A stretch of DNA of 17,739 bases from an uncultured bacterium (GTDB taxonomy: Bacteria > Bacteroidota > Bacteroidia > Bacteroidales > Bacteroidaceae). Shown in pieces: positions 1 through 7,324 of this stretch. Location: assembly GCA_905215555.1 (NCBI GenBank), contig CAJMQU010000068.1, forward strand, positions 1-17,739, in the 5' to 3' direction. Below the pieces are notes generated by a model. That model was not told where the DNA came from, did not search any database, and was given only the letters and a program-made list of their open reading frames with translations. The translations under genes were made by a program, and so were the position numbers. Numbering within the stretch: the first letter of the stretch is position 1; each line of letters opens with the position of its first letter.

Positions 1-2
1 TC

Positions 3-125
3 AGTCCATTTACTAAAATGCTTGACAAGTACATGTTTAGACCTTGCCAGCAACTTGTTGATGTGAAGGAAAGCGTGAATGAAATTGTGATTTACCTTGA
101 AGAGAAGAATCTGGGATCAATCTGA
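3..125 (+). CDS. C-terminal tail of an unidentified protein (partial)
   Basis: One frame is open from the left edge of the window to a TGA at 123-125, giving about 40 residues that end in EEKNLGSI. The other two forward frames stop early (a TAA in one, a TGA in the other). The peptide is mixed charged and hydrophobic and would fit a helical C-terminus (VDVKESVNEIVIYLEEK). I do not recognise the family. It converges on dapA, and the dapA terminator lies between them, which fits a gene ending here. The start lies outside the window. A chance open frame of this length cannot be excluded. Confidence 0.45.
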   Translation, partial: SPFTKMLDKYMFRPCQQLVDVKESVNEIVIYLEEKNLGSI

Positions 126-231
126 AATACTGCGGGGGGCCCCAAGACAATCCTGCAAGCGCAAACTAATTCAGCAGTATATAAGCTATTACCAATAAAG
201 TATAAGTGTATTGAAATCTGCTTCGTGGGAC

Positions 232-272
232 AAAAAACGTCCCCTAAGATGAATTTGGTAATCTCAGGGGAC
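232..272 (-). terminator. Rho-independent terminator of dapA
   Basis: GTCCCCTAAGAT (239-250) pairs with ATCTCAGGGGAC (261-272) over 12 bp with one G-T wobble and a 10-nt loop. Read on the minus strand, the stem is followed by a six-T run (232-237), about 22 nt past the dapA stop. A smaller hairpin, GGGAC/GTCCC, overlaps its base. Confidence 0.8.
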
Positions 273-294
273 ATATAGAAAGTTATCTTCCTCT

Positions 295-1188
295 TTAACA
301 TTTAATATTCAGTTCATCCAGAATCTTTCGCATGGCTTCAAAAGTCGTTATTCTGGTAGGCACAAGCGGAAGGCGGAGTTTGTTTTCAATCATCCCCATT
401 ACGTTAAGCATCGCTTTTACGCCTGCCGGATTGCCATCCACAAAAAGTAACTTGAATAATTCGGCAAATTTATGATGAATAGTCAATGCATTTGCATAAT
501 CTCCTTGTAAGGTCAGACGTACCATACGACTAAATTCGCGTGGAAATGCATTTCCTATGACTGATATGATACCAACTGCCCCCAGGGTAATCAGAGGGAA
601 GGTAATACCATCATCGCCCGAAATAACGTCAAAATTCGCAGGTTTATTCTTTATGATATCGTCCATTTGAGTTATATCCCCGGAAGCCTCCTTAATAGCA
701 ATTACGTTTTTGAAATCACGGGCAATGCGCAACGTCGTTTCCGCTTTCATATTTACTCCAGTACGCCCTGGGACATTATAGAGTACTATCGGAAGTTCTG
801 TAGCTTCAGAAATGGCTTTATAATGCTGATAGATACCCTCTTGAGATGGTTTATTGTAATATGGAACAACGGACAGGATGGCATCTACGCCAGTGAAATC
901 GTCGTTTTTAAGGGTTTCTACAATAGCACGGGTATTATTTCCACCAACTCCAAGTAAAATAGGTATCCGGCCATTTACGCGTTCGATGACTATTTTCTTG
1001 ATTTTCTTTTTTTCTTCTTCCGTCAGTGTCGGAGTTTCTGCCGTGGTACCCAGCACACATAAAAAATCAGTATTGTTTTGAAGCTGATAGTCCACCAAAC
1101 GTATCAATGCATCGTAATCAACGCTTTCATCCTCTTTAAATGGAGTAATCAGCGCTACCCCCATTCCTTTCAATTTAGCCTGTATCAT
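295..1188 (-). CDS. dapA: 4-hydroxy-tetrahydrodipicolinate synthase
   Basis: DapA condenses pyruvate with aspartate semialdehyde, the first committed step to diaminopimelate and lysine, in the cytoplasm. The protein has 297 residues, the usual length for this (beta/alpha)8 aldolase of the DHDPS/NAL family. The pyruvate-binding GTT is at 47-49, the catalytic tyrosine at Y137 in LYNVPGRTG, the substrate-binding arginine at R142, and the Schiff-base lysine at K166 in IKEASGD. Residue 50 is Ala where E. coli has Gly (GTTAET for GTTGES). The start ATG at 1186-1188 gives the expected N-terminus, MIQAKLKGMGVALITPF. It lies downstream of ligA but has its own promoter-like sequence and a terminator. 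NanA or other lyases of the same fold are less likely given the overall match to DapA. Confidence 0.95.
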   Translation of the reverse strand: MIQAKLKGMGVALITPFKEDESVDYDALIRLVDYQLQNNTDFLCVLGTTAETPTLTEEEKKKIKKIVIERVNGRIPILLGVGGNNTRAIVETLKNDDFTGVDAILSVVPYYNKPSQEGIYQHYKAISEATELPIVLYNVPGRTGVNMKAETTLRIARDFKNVIAIKEASGDITQMDDIIKNKPANFDVISGDDGITFPLITLGAVGIISVIGNAFPREFSRMVRLTLQGDYANALTIHHKFAELFKLLFVDGNPAGVKAMLNVMGMIENKLRLPLVPTRITTFEAMRKILDELNIKC

Positions 1189-1224
1189 GAGTGAAATTTA
1201 AGTAATCTCTAATTAAATGACTCG

Positions 1225-1258
1225 CAAAAGTACGAATATTTTCGATTTCTACAGCAAA
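1225..1258 (-). promoter_or_regulatory. Putative dapA promoter (Bacteroides type)
   Basis: On the minus strand TACTTTTG (1225-1232) matches the Bacteroides -7 consensus TAnnTTTG. A TTTG (1255-1258) lies 22 nt upstream, slightly more than the usual 19-21. The -7 box is 36 nt before the dapA ATG. The -7 box is clear; the -33 box is less certain. Confidence 0.55.
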
Positions 1259-1292
1259 TATTATCTATAAAAAAGATTTCACTGGAAAAATG

Positions 1293-3290
1293 TTACGAAA
1301 TGAGTGCTAAAAAATCATCCTCACTTATAATCTTTACATCCAGCTTTTGAGCTTTTTCAAGTTTAGCCGGACCCATATTTTCTCCTGCCAATATGAAACT
1401 GGTTTTAGTGGAAATACTGCCTACATTTTTCCCGCCATTTTTTTCTATCAGATCTTTATATTCATCTCTGGAATGATGCGTGAATACACCGCTGATGACA
1501 ATGGATTGTCCCGCAAGCTTGTCAGTGTAGCCGCTTAAGTCTTCTTCTTTTCGGTTAAACTGTAATCCTGAAGTTTTCAGACGTTCTATCAGTGCTCTGT
1601 TCAGAGGATTAGAGAAATAAACGAGAATGCTTTGCGCTATTTTTTCACCGATTTCATCGATATTTATCAGCCTTTCAAGATTTGCATTTTCCAACTCTTC
1701 TATGTCTGTGAAGGACTTGGCAATCTTCTTTGCTACAGTTTCACCTACAAAGCGAATACCCAGTGCAAACAATACACGTTCAAAAGGAACTTCTTTACTT
1801 TGGGCAATACCGTTGACAATGTTTTCGGCCGATTTATCTCCCATACGATCCAGGTTTTTGATGTCATCGACGGTTAGTTTATATAGGTCAGCAGTATCTT
1901 TAATTAGTCCTAACCGAAAGAACATATCAACGGTTTCCGGACCCAATCCATCTATATTCATAGCTTTTCGGCTGATGAAATGCTCGATTTTTCCTTTTAT
2001 CTGGGGGGGGCAGGCAGTCTCGTTCGGGCAATAGTGTGCAGCTTCTCCTTCATAACGTATCAATTTGCTGCCACATTCGGGGCAATGTGTGATGAATTTC
2101 ACTTTTTCTCCAATCATCATGCTTCGGGCATCTTTGTCTACTCCGGTAATTTTGGGTATGATTTCACCGCCTTTCTCTACATAAACCATATCTCCGATGT
2201 GTAAGTCGAGCCCTTCAATGATATCAGCATTGTGTAAAGACGCACGTTTTACGATTGTACCGGATAATTGCACCGGGTCCAGATTGGCAACTGGGGTGAT
2301 AGTTCCGGTTCGTCCTACCTGATAAGTTACTTTGTTCAAACGAGTTAATGCACGTTCAGCCTGAAACTTGTAAGCAATGGCCCAACGAGGAGATTTTGCG
2401 GTGAAACCGAGGTTTTTTTGCTGTTTTAGACTGTTTACTTTCAAAACAATGCCATCTGTAGCAACAGGCAGATTTTTACGTTCGGTATCCCAGTAATGAA
2501 TATAGTCGAACACGTCTTGCAGACTATGACATTTTTTCATATGATCTGATATCTTGAACCCCCATTGTGCGGCTTTCTGTAAGTTTTCATAATGTCCATC
2601 ACAAGGCAATTCTTCGCCTAATAAGTAATAAAGGTATGCATCTAGTTTACGGGAAGCCACGATAGCTGAATTTTGTAGTTTCAAAGTTCCCGATGCCGCA
2701 TTGCGCGGATTGGCAAACAAAGGCTCTTCGCGGGCTTCCTTCTCACGATTCAGTTCTTCAAAAACGACCCATGGCATTAATATTTCGCCTCTTATTTCGA
2801 ACAGTTCAGGATAGTCACCATGCAATACGAGGGGAATTGTACGGATTGTCTTGACATTATCCGTCACGTCATCGCCTTTTTCGCCGTCCCCACGGGTAAC
2901 GGCGCGTATTAGTTTTCCGTTCTCGTATGTAAGAGAGATAGAAGTGCCATCATATTTTAGTTCGGCACAAATTTCAAAATTTTCATTCAGCGCCTTTTGT
3001 ACACGGTCATAGAAGTCCGACACCTCACCTTCAGAGTAGGTGTTACCTAATGAAAGCATCGGATATTTGTGTGCCACTTGCGTGAAATTTTTGTTCAAAT
3101 CACTCCCTATACGTATTGTGGGCGAATTATTATCTTGATATTCAGGGTGTTCTTGCTCTAAGTCCTGCAATTCTCTCATCATATCGTCGAACTCCTTGTC
3201 AGAGATTTCCGGAGTGTTCAATACGTAATAATTGTAGTTATGCCGATGTAGTTCGGCACGGAGTTGGTCTATCTTTTCTTTTGTAGTCAT
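1293..3290 (-). CDS. ligA: NAD-dependent DNA ligase
   Basis: LigA seals nicks in duplex DNA during replication and repair, using NAD+ to adenylate itself. The start chosen is the ATG at 3288-3290 (MTTKEKIDQLRAEL), giving 665 residues. A longer in-frame reading to 3431 would add 47 residues unlike the family and run into trmD. In order, the protein has an Ia domain with HRHNYNYYVLNTPEISDKEFD (16-36), adenylation at K112 in KYDG, the OB fold, a four-cysteine zinc finger (C403, C406, C421, C427), helix-hairpin-helix repeats, and a C-terminal BRCT domain from about 585. The codons just after C427 contain eight C residues in a row. Divergent from trmD across a 79-bp gap. Confidence 0.96.
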   Translation of the reverse strand: MTTKEKIDQLRAELHRHNYNYYVLNTPEISDKEFDDMMRELQDLEQEHPEYQDNNSPTIRIGSDLNKNFTQVAHKYPMLSLGNTYSEGEVSDFYDRVQKALNENFEICAELKYDGTSISLTYENGKLIRAVTRGDGEKGDDVTDNVKTIRTIPLVLHGDYPELFEIRGEILMPWVVFEELNREKEAREEPLFANPRNAASGTLKLQNSAIVASRKLDAYLYYLLGEELPCDGHYENLQKAAQWGFKISDHMKKCHSLQDVFDYIHYWDTERKNLPVATDGIVLKVNSLKQQKNLGFTAKSPRWAIAYKFQAERALTRLNKVTYQVGRTGTITPVANLDPVQLSGTIVKRASLHNADIIEGLDLHIGDMVYVEKGGEIIPKITGVDKDARSMMIGEKVKFITHCPECGSKLIRYEGEAAHYCPNETACPPQIKGKIEHFISRKAMNIDGLGPETVDMFFRLGLIKDTADLYKLTVDDIKNLDRMGDKSAENIVNGIAQSKEVPFERVLFALGIRFVGETVAKKIAKSFTDIEELENANLERLINIDEIGEKIAQSILVYFSNPLNRALIERLKTSGLQFNRKEEDLSGYTDKLAGQSIVISGVFTHHSRDEYKDLIEKNGGKNVGSISTKTSFILAGENMGPAKLEKAQKLDVKIISEDDFLALIS

Positions 3291-3313
3291 AGCTATTTCA
3301 GATTGTTTGAACG

Positions 3314-3321
3314 CAAAAATA
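3314..3321 (-). promoter_or_regulatory. Putative ligA -7 box
   Basis: Minus-strand TATTTTTG matches TAnnTTTG and lies 23 nt before the chosen ligA ATG, which supports that start. I see no clear TTTG -33 box; its place would fall on the trmD -7 box. Confidence 0.5.
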
Positions 3322-3343
3322 CAGGTTTCTCCTCTAATATTTG

Positions 3344-3351
3344 TACTTTTG
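3344..3351 (+). promoter_or_regulatory. Putative trmD -7 box
   Basis: Plus-strand TACTTTTG matches the Bacteroides -7 consensus and lies 18 nt before the trmD ATG at 3370. No good TTTG is seen 19-21 nt upstream, so the promoter may depend on the -7 box and local AT-rich DNA. Confidence 0.55.
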
Positions 3352-3369
3352 CAGAAAATTAAAATTAAT

Positions 3370-4050
3370 ATGCGCATTGATATTATAACAGTTTTGCCAG
3401 AGATGATTGAAGGCTTTTTCAATTGTTCCATTATGAAACGTGCTCAAAATAAAGGGCTTGCAGAAATACATATTCATAACCTGCGTGATTATACTGAAGA
3501 TAAATATCGTCGGGTAGATGATTATCCTTTTGGTGGTTTTGCTGGGATGGTGATGAAAATAGAGCCGATAGAACGCTGCATCAACACCTTGAAAGCAGAA
3601 CGAGACTATGATGAAGTCATTTTCACCACTCCTGATGGCAAGCGATTCAGTCAACCAATGGCGAATACACTTTCTCTTGCCCGGAATCTTATTATCCTTT
3701 GCGGACACTTCAAAGGGATTGATTATCGTATTCGCGAACATCTCATTACTAAAGAAATCAGTATCGGAGACTATGTGTTGACCGGTGGGGAACTGGCAGC
3801 GGCAGTGATGGCGGATGCTATTGTCCGTATTATCCCCGGTGTAATTTCTGATGAGCAATCGGCTTTGTCCGATTCGTTTCAGGATAATCTGTTGGCAGCT
3901 CCGGTCTATACACGACCTGCCGACTATAACGGTTGGAAAGTTCCGGAAATTTTATTATCCGGTCATGAGGCAAAGATTAAGGAATGGGAGTTACAGCAGT
4001 CTTTAGAACGAACGCGTAGACTTCGTCCGGATTTGCTGGGTGAGGAATAA
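3370..4050 (+). CDS. trmD: tRNA (guanine-N1)-methyltransferase
   Basis: TrmD methylates N1 of G37, next to the anticodon of some tRNAs, with S-adenosylmethionine, and so limits frameshifting. The start ATG at 3370 gives MRIDIITVLPEM, the canonical N-terminus, and 226 residues; in-frame codons upstream to 3307 do not look like the family. The SPOUT knot is visible as CGHFKGIDYRI (111-121) and SIGDYVLTGGEL (131-142). R153 and D168 (in LSDSF) fit the catalytic Arg and Asp of E. coli TrmD (R154, D169). K115 stands where many homologues have Glu (RYEGID). The GWKVPEILLSGHH-like segment (188-200) is present. It is a single gene, not the rpsP-rimM-trmD-rplS operon of many bacteria, and ends at a strong terminator. 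Confidence 0.95.
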   Translation: MRIDIITVLPEMIEGFFNCSIMKRAQNKGLAEIHIHNLRDYTEDKYRRVDDYPFGGFAGMVMKIEPIERCINTLKAERDYDEVIFTTPDGKRFSQPMANTLSLARNLIILCGHFKGIDYRIREHLITKEISIGDYVLTGGELAAAVMADAIVRIIPGVISDEQSALSDSFQDNLLAAPVYTRPADYNGWKVPEILLSGHEAKIKEWELQQSLERTRRLRPDLLGEE

Positions 4051-4069
4051 AACTGTTGTATAAAAACAG

Positions 4070-4101
4070 AAAAAGGACATTCGGAAAGAATGTCCTTTTT
4101 T
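4070..4101. terminator. Two-way terminator between trmD and pyrD
   Basis: AAAAAGGACATTC (4070-4082) pairs perfectly with GAATGTCCTTTTT (4088-4100) around a 5-nt loop. A T run follows on the plus strand and the A run gives a T run on the minus strand. It can therefore end both convergent genes, 20 nt past trmD and about 40 nt past pyrD. Confidence 0.88.
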
Positions 4102-4139
4102 ATGTAAAAGGGGTGCGAACGGTGTTCCCTTGTTATCAG

Positions 4140-5051
4140 TTATACCTCAAGCGCACCGATAATTTCTTTCACGGACTTATATCCGTGTCTGTCTAGATAG
4201 TCGTTGATACCTTCGGCTACTTTAATTGTAACAGCCGGATCTATGAAATTAGCCGTGCCGATTTGGATAGCTGAAGCTCCGGCAAGCATAAATTCTACAG
4301 CATCTTTCCAATTCATGATACCTCCTAAACCTATGACTGGAATTTTTACTGCCTTGGCAACCTGCCATACCATACGGAGAGCAATCGGTTTAACAGCTGC
4401 TCCCGACATACCACCTGTTATGGTAGAGAGCACTGGACGTCTGCGTTCTGCATCAATAGCCATTCCCAGCAGTGTATTAATTAATGATACACTATCCGCA
4501 CCACCGTTTTCTACTGCACGGGCGATTTCTGTTATATCCGTAACGTTAGGAGACAGCTTTACGATAAGTGTCTTTTTGTAAGCTGCGCGCACAGCTTTTA
4601 CTACTTCTTCGGCACCTTTTGCTGTGACACCAAAAGCCATTCCACCTTGCTTCACATTAGGACAAGAGATATTCAATTCTATGGCAGGAATTTTGTCAAG
4701 TGCATTGATAGCTTCTGCTGTTTTTACATAATCTTCTATCGCAGAACCCGAAACATTAACGATCATATTGGTTTCAATGTCCTTGATGCGTGGATAGATG
4801 TGTTCAACAAAGTAATTTACACCCTTATTTTGCAGTCCCACAGCGTTTAACATACCTGCCGGTGTTTCAGCCATACGTGGATACGGATTGCCTTCACGTT
4901 TGTGAAGGGTAGTGCCCTTTACAATTATACCACCTATTCGCGTAATATCTATGAAATCGGCAAACTCTTCACCATATCCAAATGTACCAGAAGCTGTCAT
5001 TACCGGATTCTTCATTTGTAATTCGCCTATATTTACACTTAAATCTGCCAT
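4140..5051 (-). CDS. pyrD: Dihydroorotate dehydrogenase, class 1B catalytic subunit
   Basis: It oxidises dihydroorotate to orotate in pyrimidine synthesis, using FMN, and passes electrons to the PyrK subunit. The 303 residues fit the class 1 TIM barrel. The catalytic base is Cys130 in ELNISCPNVKQGG, which marks class 1 rather than the quinone-dependent class 2 (Ser). ASGTFGYG (20-27), the conserved K45, NAVGLQN (69-75) and the FMN phosphate site around GLGGI complete the match. The neighbour pyrK makes this the NAD-linked 1B type. The two genes overlap by 13 nt with pyrK first, which suggests translational coupling and joint assembly of a PyrD2-PyrK2 complex. Confidence 0.95.
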   Translation of the reverse strand: MADLSVNIGELQMKNPVMTASGTFGYGEEFADFIDITRIGGIIVKGTTLHKREGNPYPRMAETPAGMLNAVGLQNKGVNYFVEHIYPRIKDIETNMIVNVSGSAIEDYVKTAEAINALDKIPAIELNISCPNVKQGGMAFGVTAKGAEEVVKAVRAAYKKTLIVKLSPNVTDITEIARAVENGGADSVSLINTLLGMAIDAERRRPVLSTITGGMSGAAVKPIALRMVWQVAKAVKIPVIGLGGIMNWKDAVEFMLAGASAIQIGTANFIDPAVTIKVAEGINDYLDRHGYKSVKEIIGALEV

Positions 5052-5815
5052 AATAGTTTGTTTATATTAAAAACCGGACCTTCTTTACATACACATAAAT
5101 GTCCTTCCGTTGTGTCCTCTACACAACAAAGGCAGGCGCCTATGCCACACGCCATTGTATTTTCCAATGATACTTCGCAGGCTATCTCTTTACTTTTGGC
5201 ATATTTGGCAACAGCCATCATCATAGGTTTGGGGCCACAAGTGTAGATTTGCTTGAACTGCACCTTGTTTAATATAGAATGTTGCGTTACATACCCCTTT
5301 TCTCCATGACTACCGTCCTCGGTAGTCGTGTATACATCACCATAAGCTGCAAATTGTTCTAATTGCAGCAAATCCTTATCGCTTCTTGCTCCCAGAAGGA
5401 ATGTAGGTCTACTGCCGCTCTTAGCCAATTGCTCGCCTAAATAAAGCATAGGAGCTGTGCCAACACCTCCACCTACTAATAAAAGCTTATCGGAGGGTTT
5501 TTCAGGCATTGTGAAGCTATTTCCCAAGGGAAGCATTACATTAATCGTGTCTCCGGCTTTCGCTTCACCTAATCGCCTGGTTCCATCACCAATCAACTGG
5601 ATAAGGAACCAAACTTCATTGCGCTGTCTGTCCACATAATTAATGGAAATAGGGCGGCGTAGGAAAGTAGTTGGAGAACCATCCACGCGAATTTCCGCAA
5701 ATTGTCCCGGAAGCATTTCCGGAAGCGGAGACGGAGTTGTCAATTTCAACAGCACATAATTGGTGTGCAGTTGGACGTTCTCAGTCACTGTTAAATCTAA
5801 AATATATTTTTTCAT
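5039..5815 (-). CDS. pyrK: Dihydroorotate dehydrogenase electron transfer subunit
   Basis: PyrK carries electrons from the PyrD flavin through a [2Fe-2S] cluster and FAD to NAD+. The 258 residues contain an FAD site in FLRRPISI (51-58), an NAD site in LLLVGGGVGTAPM (111-123), and the cluster motif C223-x4-C228-x2-C231-x11-C243 in ENTMACGIGACLCC. Two extra cysteines (C230, C241) lie in the cluster loop. The start ATG at 5813-5815 gives a typical N-terminus. It is the first gene of the pyrK-pyrD pair. The XRE regulator gene lies 76 bp upstream on the same strand with no terminator visible between, so some readthrough is possible. Confidence 0.94.
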   Translation of the reverse strand: MKKYILDLTVTENVQLHTNYVLLKLTTPSPLPEMLPGQFAEIRVDGSPTTFLRRPISINYVDRQRNEVWFLIQLIGDGTRRLGEAKAGDTINVMLPLGNSFTMPEKPSDKLLLVGGGVGTAPMLYLGEQLAKSGSRPTFLLGARSDKDLLQLEQFAAYGDVYTTTEDGSHGEKGYVTQHSILNKVQFKQIYTCGPKPMMMAVAKYAKSKEIACEVSLENTMACGIGACLCCVEDTTEGHLCVCKEGPVFNINKLLWQI

Positions 5816-5851
5816 ATCCTATATAAAGAGGTGAATTTTGTCTTCAGCGTA

Positions 5852-5859
5852 CAAAGATA
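5852..5859 (-). promoter_or_regulatory. Putative pyrK-pyrD -7 box
   Basis: Minus-strand TATCTTTG matches TAnnTTTG, 36 nt before the pyrK ATG. No TTTG is seen at the -33 distance. It suggests pyrKD can be transcribed apart from the upstream regulator gene. Confidence 0.5.
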
Positions 5860-5891
5860 CGGGAAATTGTGCAGAATGTCGTTTTTACCTC

Positions 5892-6353
5892 TTATTTTTC
5901 GGGTTTGAATGTTTCGTATGTATTATCGTCGAAGAAAATTCTTATTTCGGTAATTTTTCTAGGAGGTCTTTCTTTGTATATAATCTCCTGTTTTACAATT
6001 TCTTTATGTGTATTTTGCGGTGTTTCTAATGCGATTTCCTTGCGATTTTCAGCATGACCCGTAACTTCGGACGGATTTACGGCATTCTCAGCGAATAATG
6101 GATAGTCAAATCCGCTTTCGATAGAAGAGTCGGACGTATTACTCATTTCGCCTTCTCCGGTCAGCAACCATTCAAGGTTAATGTCATTATATCTTTGATG
6201 CAAACGAAGAATAACTTCCGTACTTGGATACTTATTGCGGGGGCCTAAGATATGTGAGATAGTAGCTTGGGCTACACCAATGCTTTCGGCGAATGCACCT
6301 GCGGTTAATCTTTCCCGCTCCATGATCATTTTGAATCTATCTTTTATGCTCAT
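5892..6353 (-). CDS. XRE-type helix-turn-helix regulator
   Basis: This 153-residue protein has a lambda-repressor-like DNA-binding domain at about 3-67, with the helix-turn-helix around 17-37 (FAESIGVAQATISHIL) and NLEWLLTGEGEM closing the domain, a signature common in Bacteroidota regulators. Residues 70-130 are polar and low in order. The tail RKITEIRIFFDDNTYETF (132-149) looks like a short beta unit, perhaps for dimer formation. No ligand or protease domain is seen. Its promoter is one of the best in the window, and a TTACAATTGT dyad lies in its leader, so self-control is likely. Its targets are unknown; the adjacent pyrKD and the AT-rich region upstream are candidates by position only. 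Confidence 0.85.
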   Translation of the reverse strand: MSIKDRFKMIMERERLTAGAFAESIGVAQATISHILGPRNKYPSTEVILRLHQRYNDINLEWLLTGEGEMSNTSDSSIESGFDYPLFAENAVNPSEVTGHAENRKEIALETPQNTHKEIVKQEIIYKERPPRKITEIRIFFDDNTYETFKPEK

Positions 6354-6407
6354 ACTGTTGCAATATAGGTATGAATTTACAATTGTATTTATTGTTTTTT
6401 GGGTTTA

Positions 6408-6439
6408 CAAAGGTAAATAATACAGGTTACAAAAACAAA
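6408..6439 (-). promoter_or_regulatory. Promoter of the XRE regulator gene
   Basis: On the minus strand TTTG (6436-6439), a 20-nt spacer and TACCTTTG (6408-6415) fit the Bacteroides -33/-7 consensus with its preferred spacing. The -7 box lies 54 nt before the ATG. Two TTACAA half-sites overlap it, at 6405-6410 and 6427-6432. Confidence 0.7.
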
Positions 6440-6455
6440 TTAATTTCGTAAATTC

Positions 6456-6467
6456 TGTAATATTACA
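6456..6467. repeat. Perfect 12-bp palindrome TGTAATATTACA
   Basis: A self-complementary 12-mer about 20 bp upstream of the -33 box of the XRE gene promoter. It contains TGTAA/TTACA, the same half-word as the ACAATTGT dyads but with wider spacing, so it may be a related site for the same or another regulator. Confidence 0.4.
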
Positions 6468-6842
6468 AAATTGATTCTATTATTTCATTTGTTATTAACA
6501 CAATTGTAAAACCTTATATTACCTTCATTATAAGCTGCTATTTATACTTTAATAAAATGACGTAAATTGGTGGTTTATAAATAACTATATTTATTAAAAC
6601 AAAGTCTTTTGTCTCTGTTTACAATTGTTTTTATATTTAATTGTTGATGTTTTAATTATTAGATGATATAATCTTGTGTAATGACTTGGTAATAAGTGTT
6701 TTATACTTATAATAAAACCTAGTTAACCCCTACTCTACTAAATTTGTTATTTAATCATTACTCGGTTAAAATTGCCCTCATTACAATTGTGTATCCTGAA
6801 TTTATATTACTAATGTTATATACAAGTACGTAATAAGTATTA

Positions 6843-6865
6843 TTGTAATATTAATTATATTACAA
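6843..6865. repeat. Inverted repeat TTGTAATAT / ATATTACAA
   Basis: Perfect 9-bp arms (6843-6851 and 6857-6865) flank 5 nt. Each arm starts with the TTGTAA half-word found in the dyad array. It is AT-rich and forms a weak hairpin, so a protein-binding site is more likely than a terminator. Confidence 0.4.
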
Positions 6866-7306
6866 GCTTAATATTTTGTAGTTGAGGAAGCAACTATTTC
6901 TTAGCTATATTATGATTTTATTTAATGGGAATGTGATTATTATTGGAAAGAATTTGTTACACTGAAATTAGAAAAGTTCAATTGCCTCTTCTATAACCTT
7001 TATAATAGGAAATCCTTGCTTTCTTTCCATATAAATGCCTATGGATTTGGAAATTTTGAATTCTCAGAAGATTATTTTCTGTCTATTCTATTGTTTTACA
7101 GTTTATTATCTCTTATTTTTGAGTTTGAGTTTTACTCTGTTCTAGAAAAATAATCTAAGTATTATCGAAGACTAGCATAATGATAGTGAAAAGAGTATTT
7201 AGTTTTCTATAATTGCATGATATGCTGGAAATCGAAATCTTCTAAAATGTTTGCAGAAGACTATATTTACTGTTTTTTTGATTACTTTCTTATATCATCT
7301 TATTCT

Positions 7307-7324
7307 CTTCCTCTTAAGAGGAAG
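7307..7324. repeat. Perfect 18-bp palindrome
   Basis: CTTCCTCTTAAGAGGAAG is fully self-complementary with no spacer, centred on CTTAAG. It has no T run and no gene ends beside it. Such a loopless dyad suits a dimeric protein site better than an RNA hairpin. Function unknown. Confidence 0.5.

Larger units (their letters stand above)
6377..6790. repeat. Array of four TTACAATTGT dyads, putative operator sites
   Basis: The 10-mer TTACAATTGT, with the 8-bp palindrome ACAATTGT as core, occurs at 6377-6386, 6619-6628 and 6781-6790 on the plus strand and at 6500-6509 on the minus strand. I find the core nowhere else in the window. The cores start 121, 121 and 162 bp apart. The first lies in the leader of the XRE gene, about 20 nt past the expected transcription start; the others lie upstream of its promoter. 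Further half-sites occur at 6405, 6427, 6463, 6843 and 6860. Binding by the adjacent XRE protein is inferred from position and symmetry. Confidence 0.6.

Noticed and set aside
133..143. GC-rich CGGGGGGCCCC block with an 8-bp palindrome
   Set aside because: It is short, has no partner repeat or target duplication nearby, and could not be tied to any element.
92..301. Minus-strand open frame of 69 codons
   Set aside because: It runs through the dapA terminator hairpin, overlaps the dapA 3' end and has no family-like sequence. It is a chance frame.
3291..3431. N-terminal extension of ligA
   Set aside because: The extra 47 residues are unlike DNA ligase and overlap trmD; the ATG at 3290 gives the family N-terminus.
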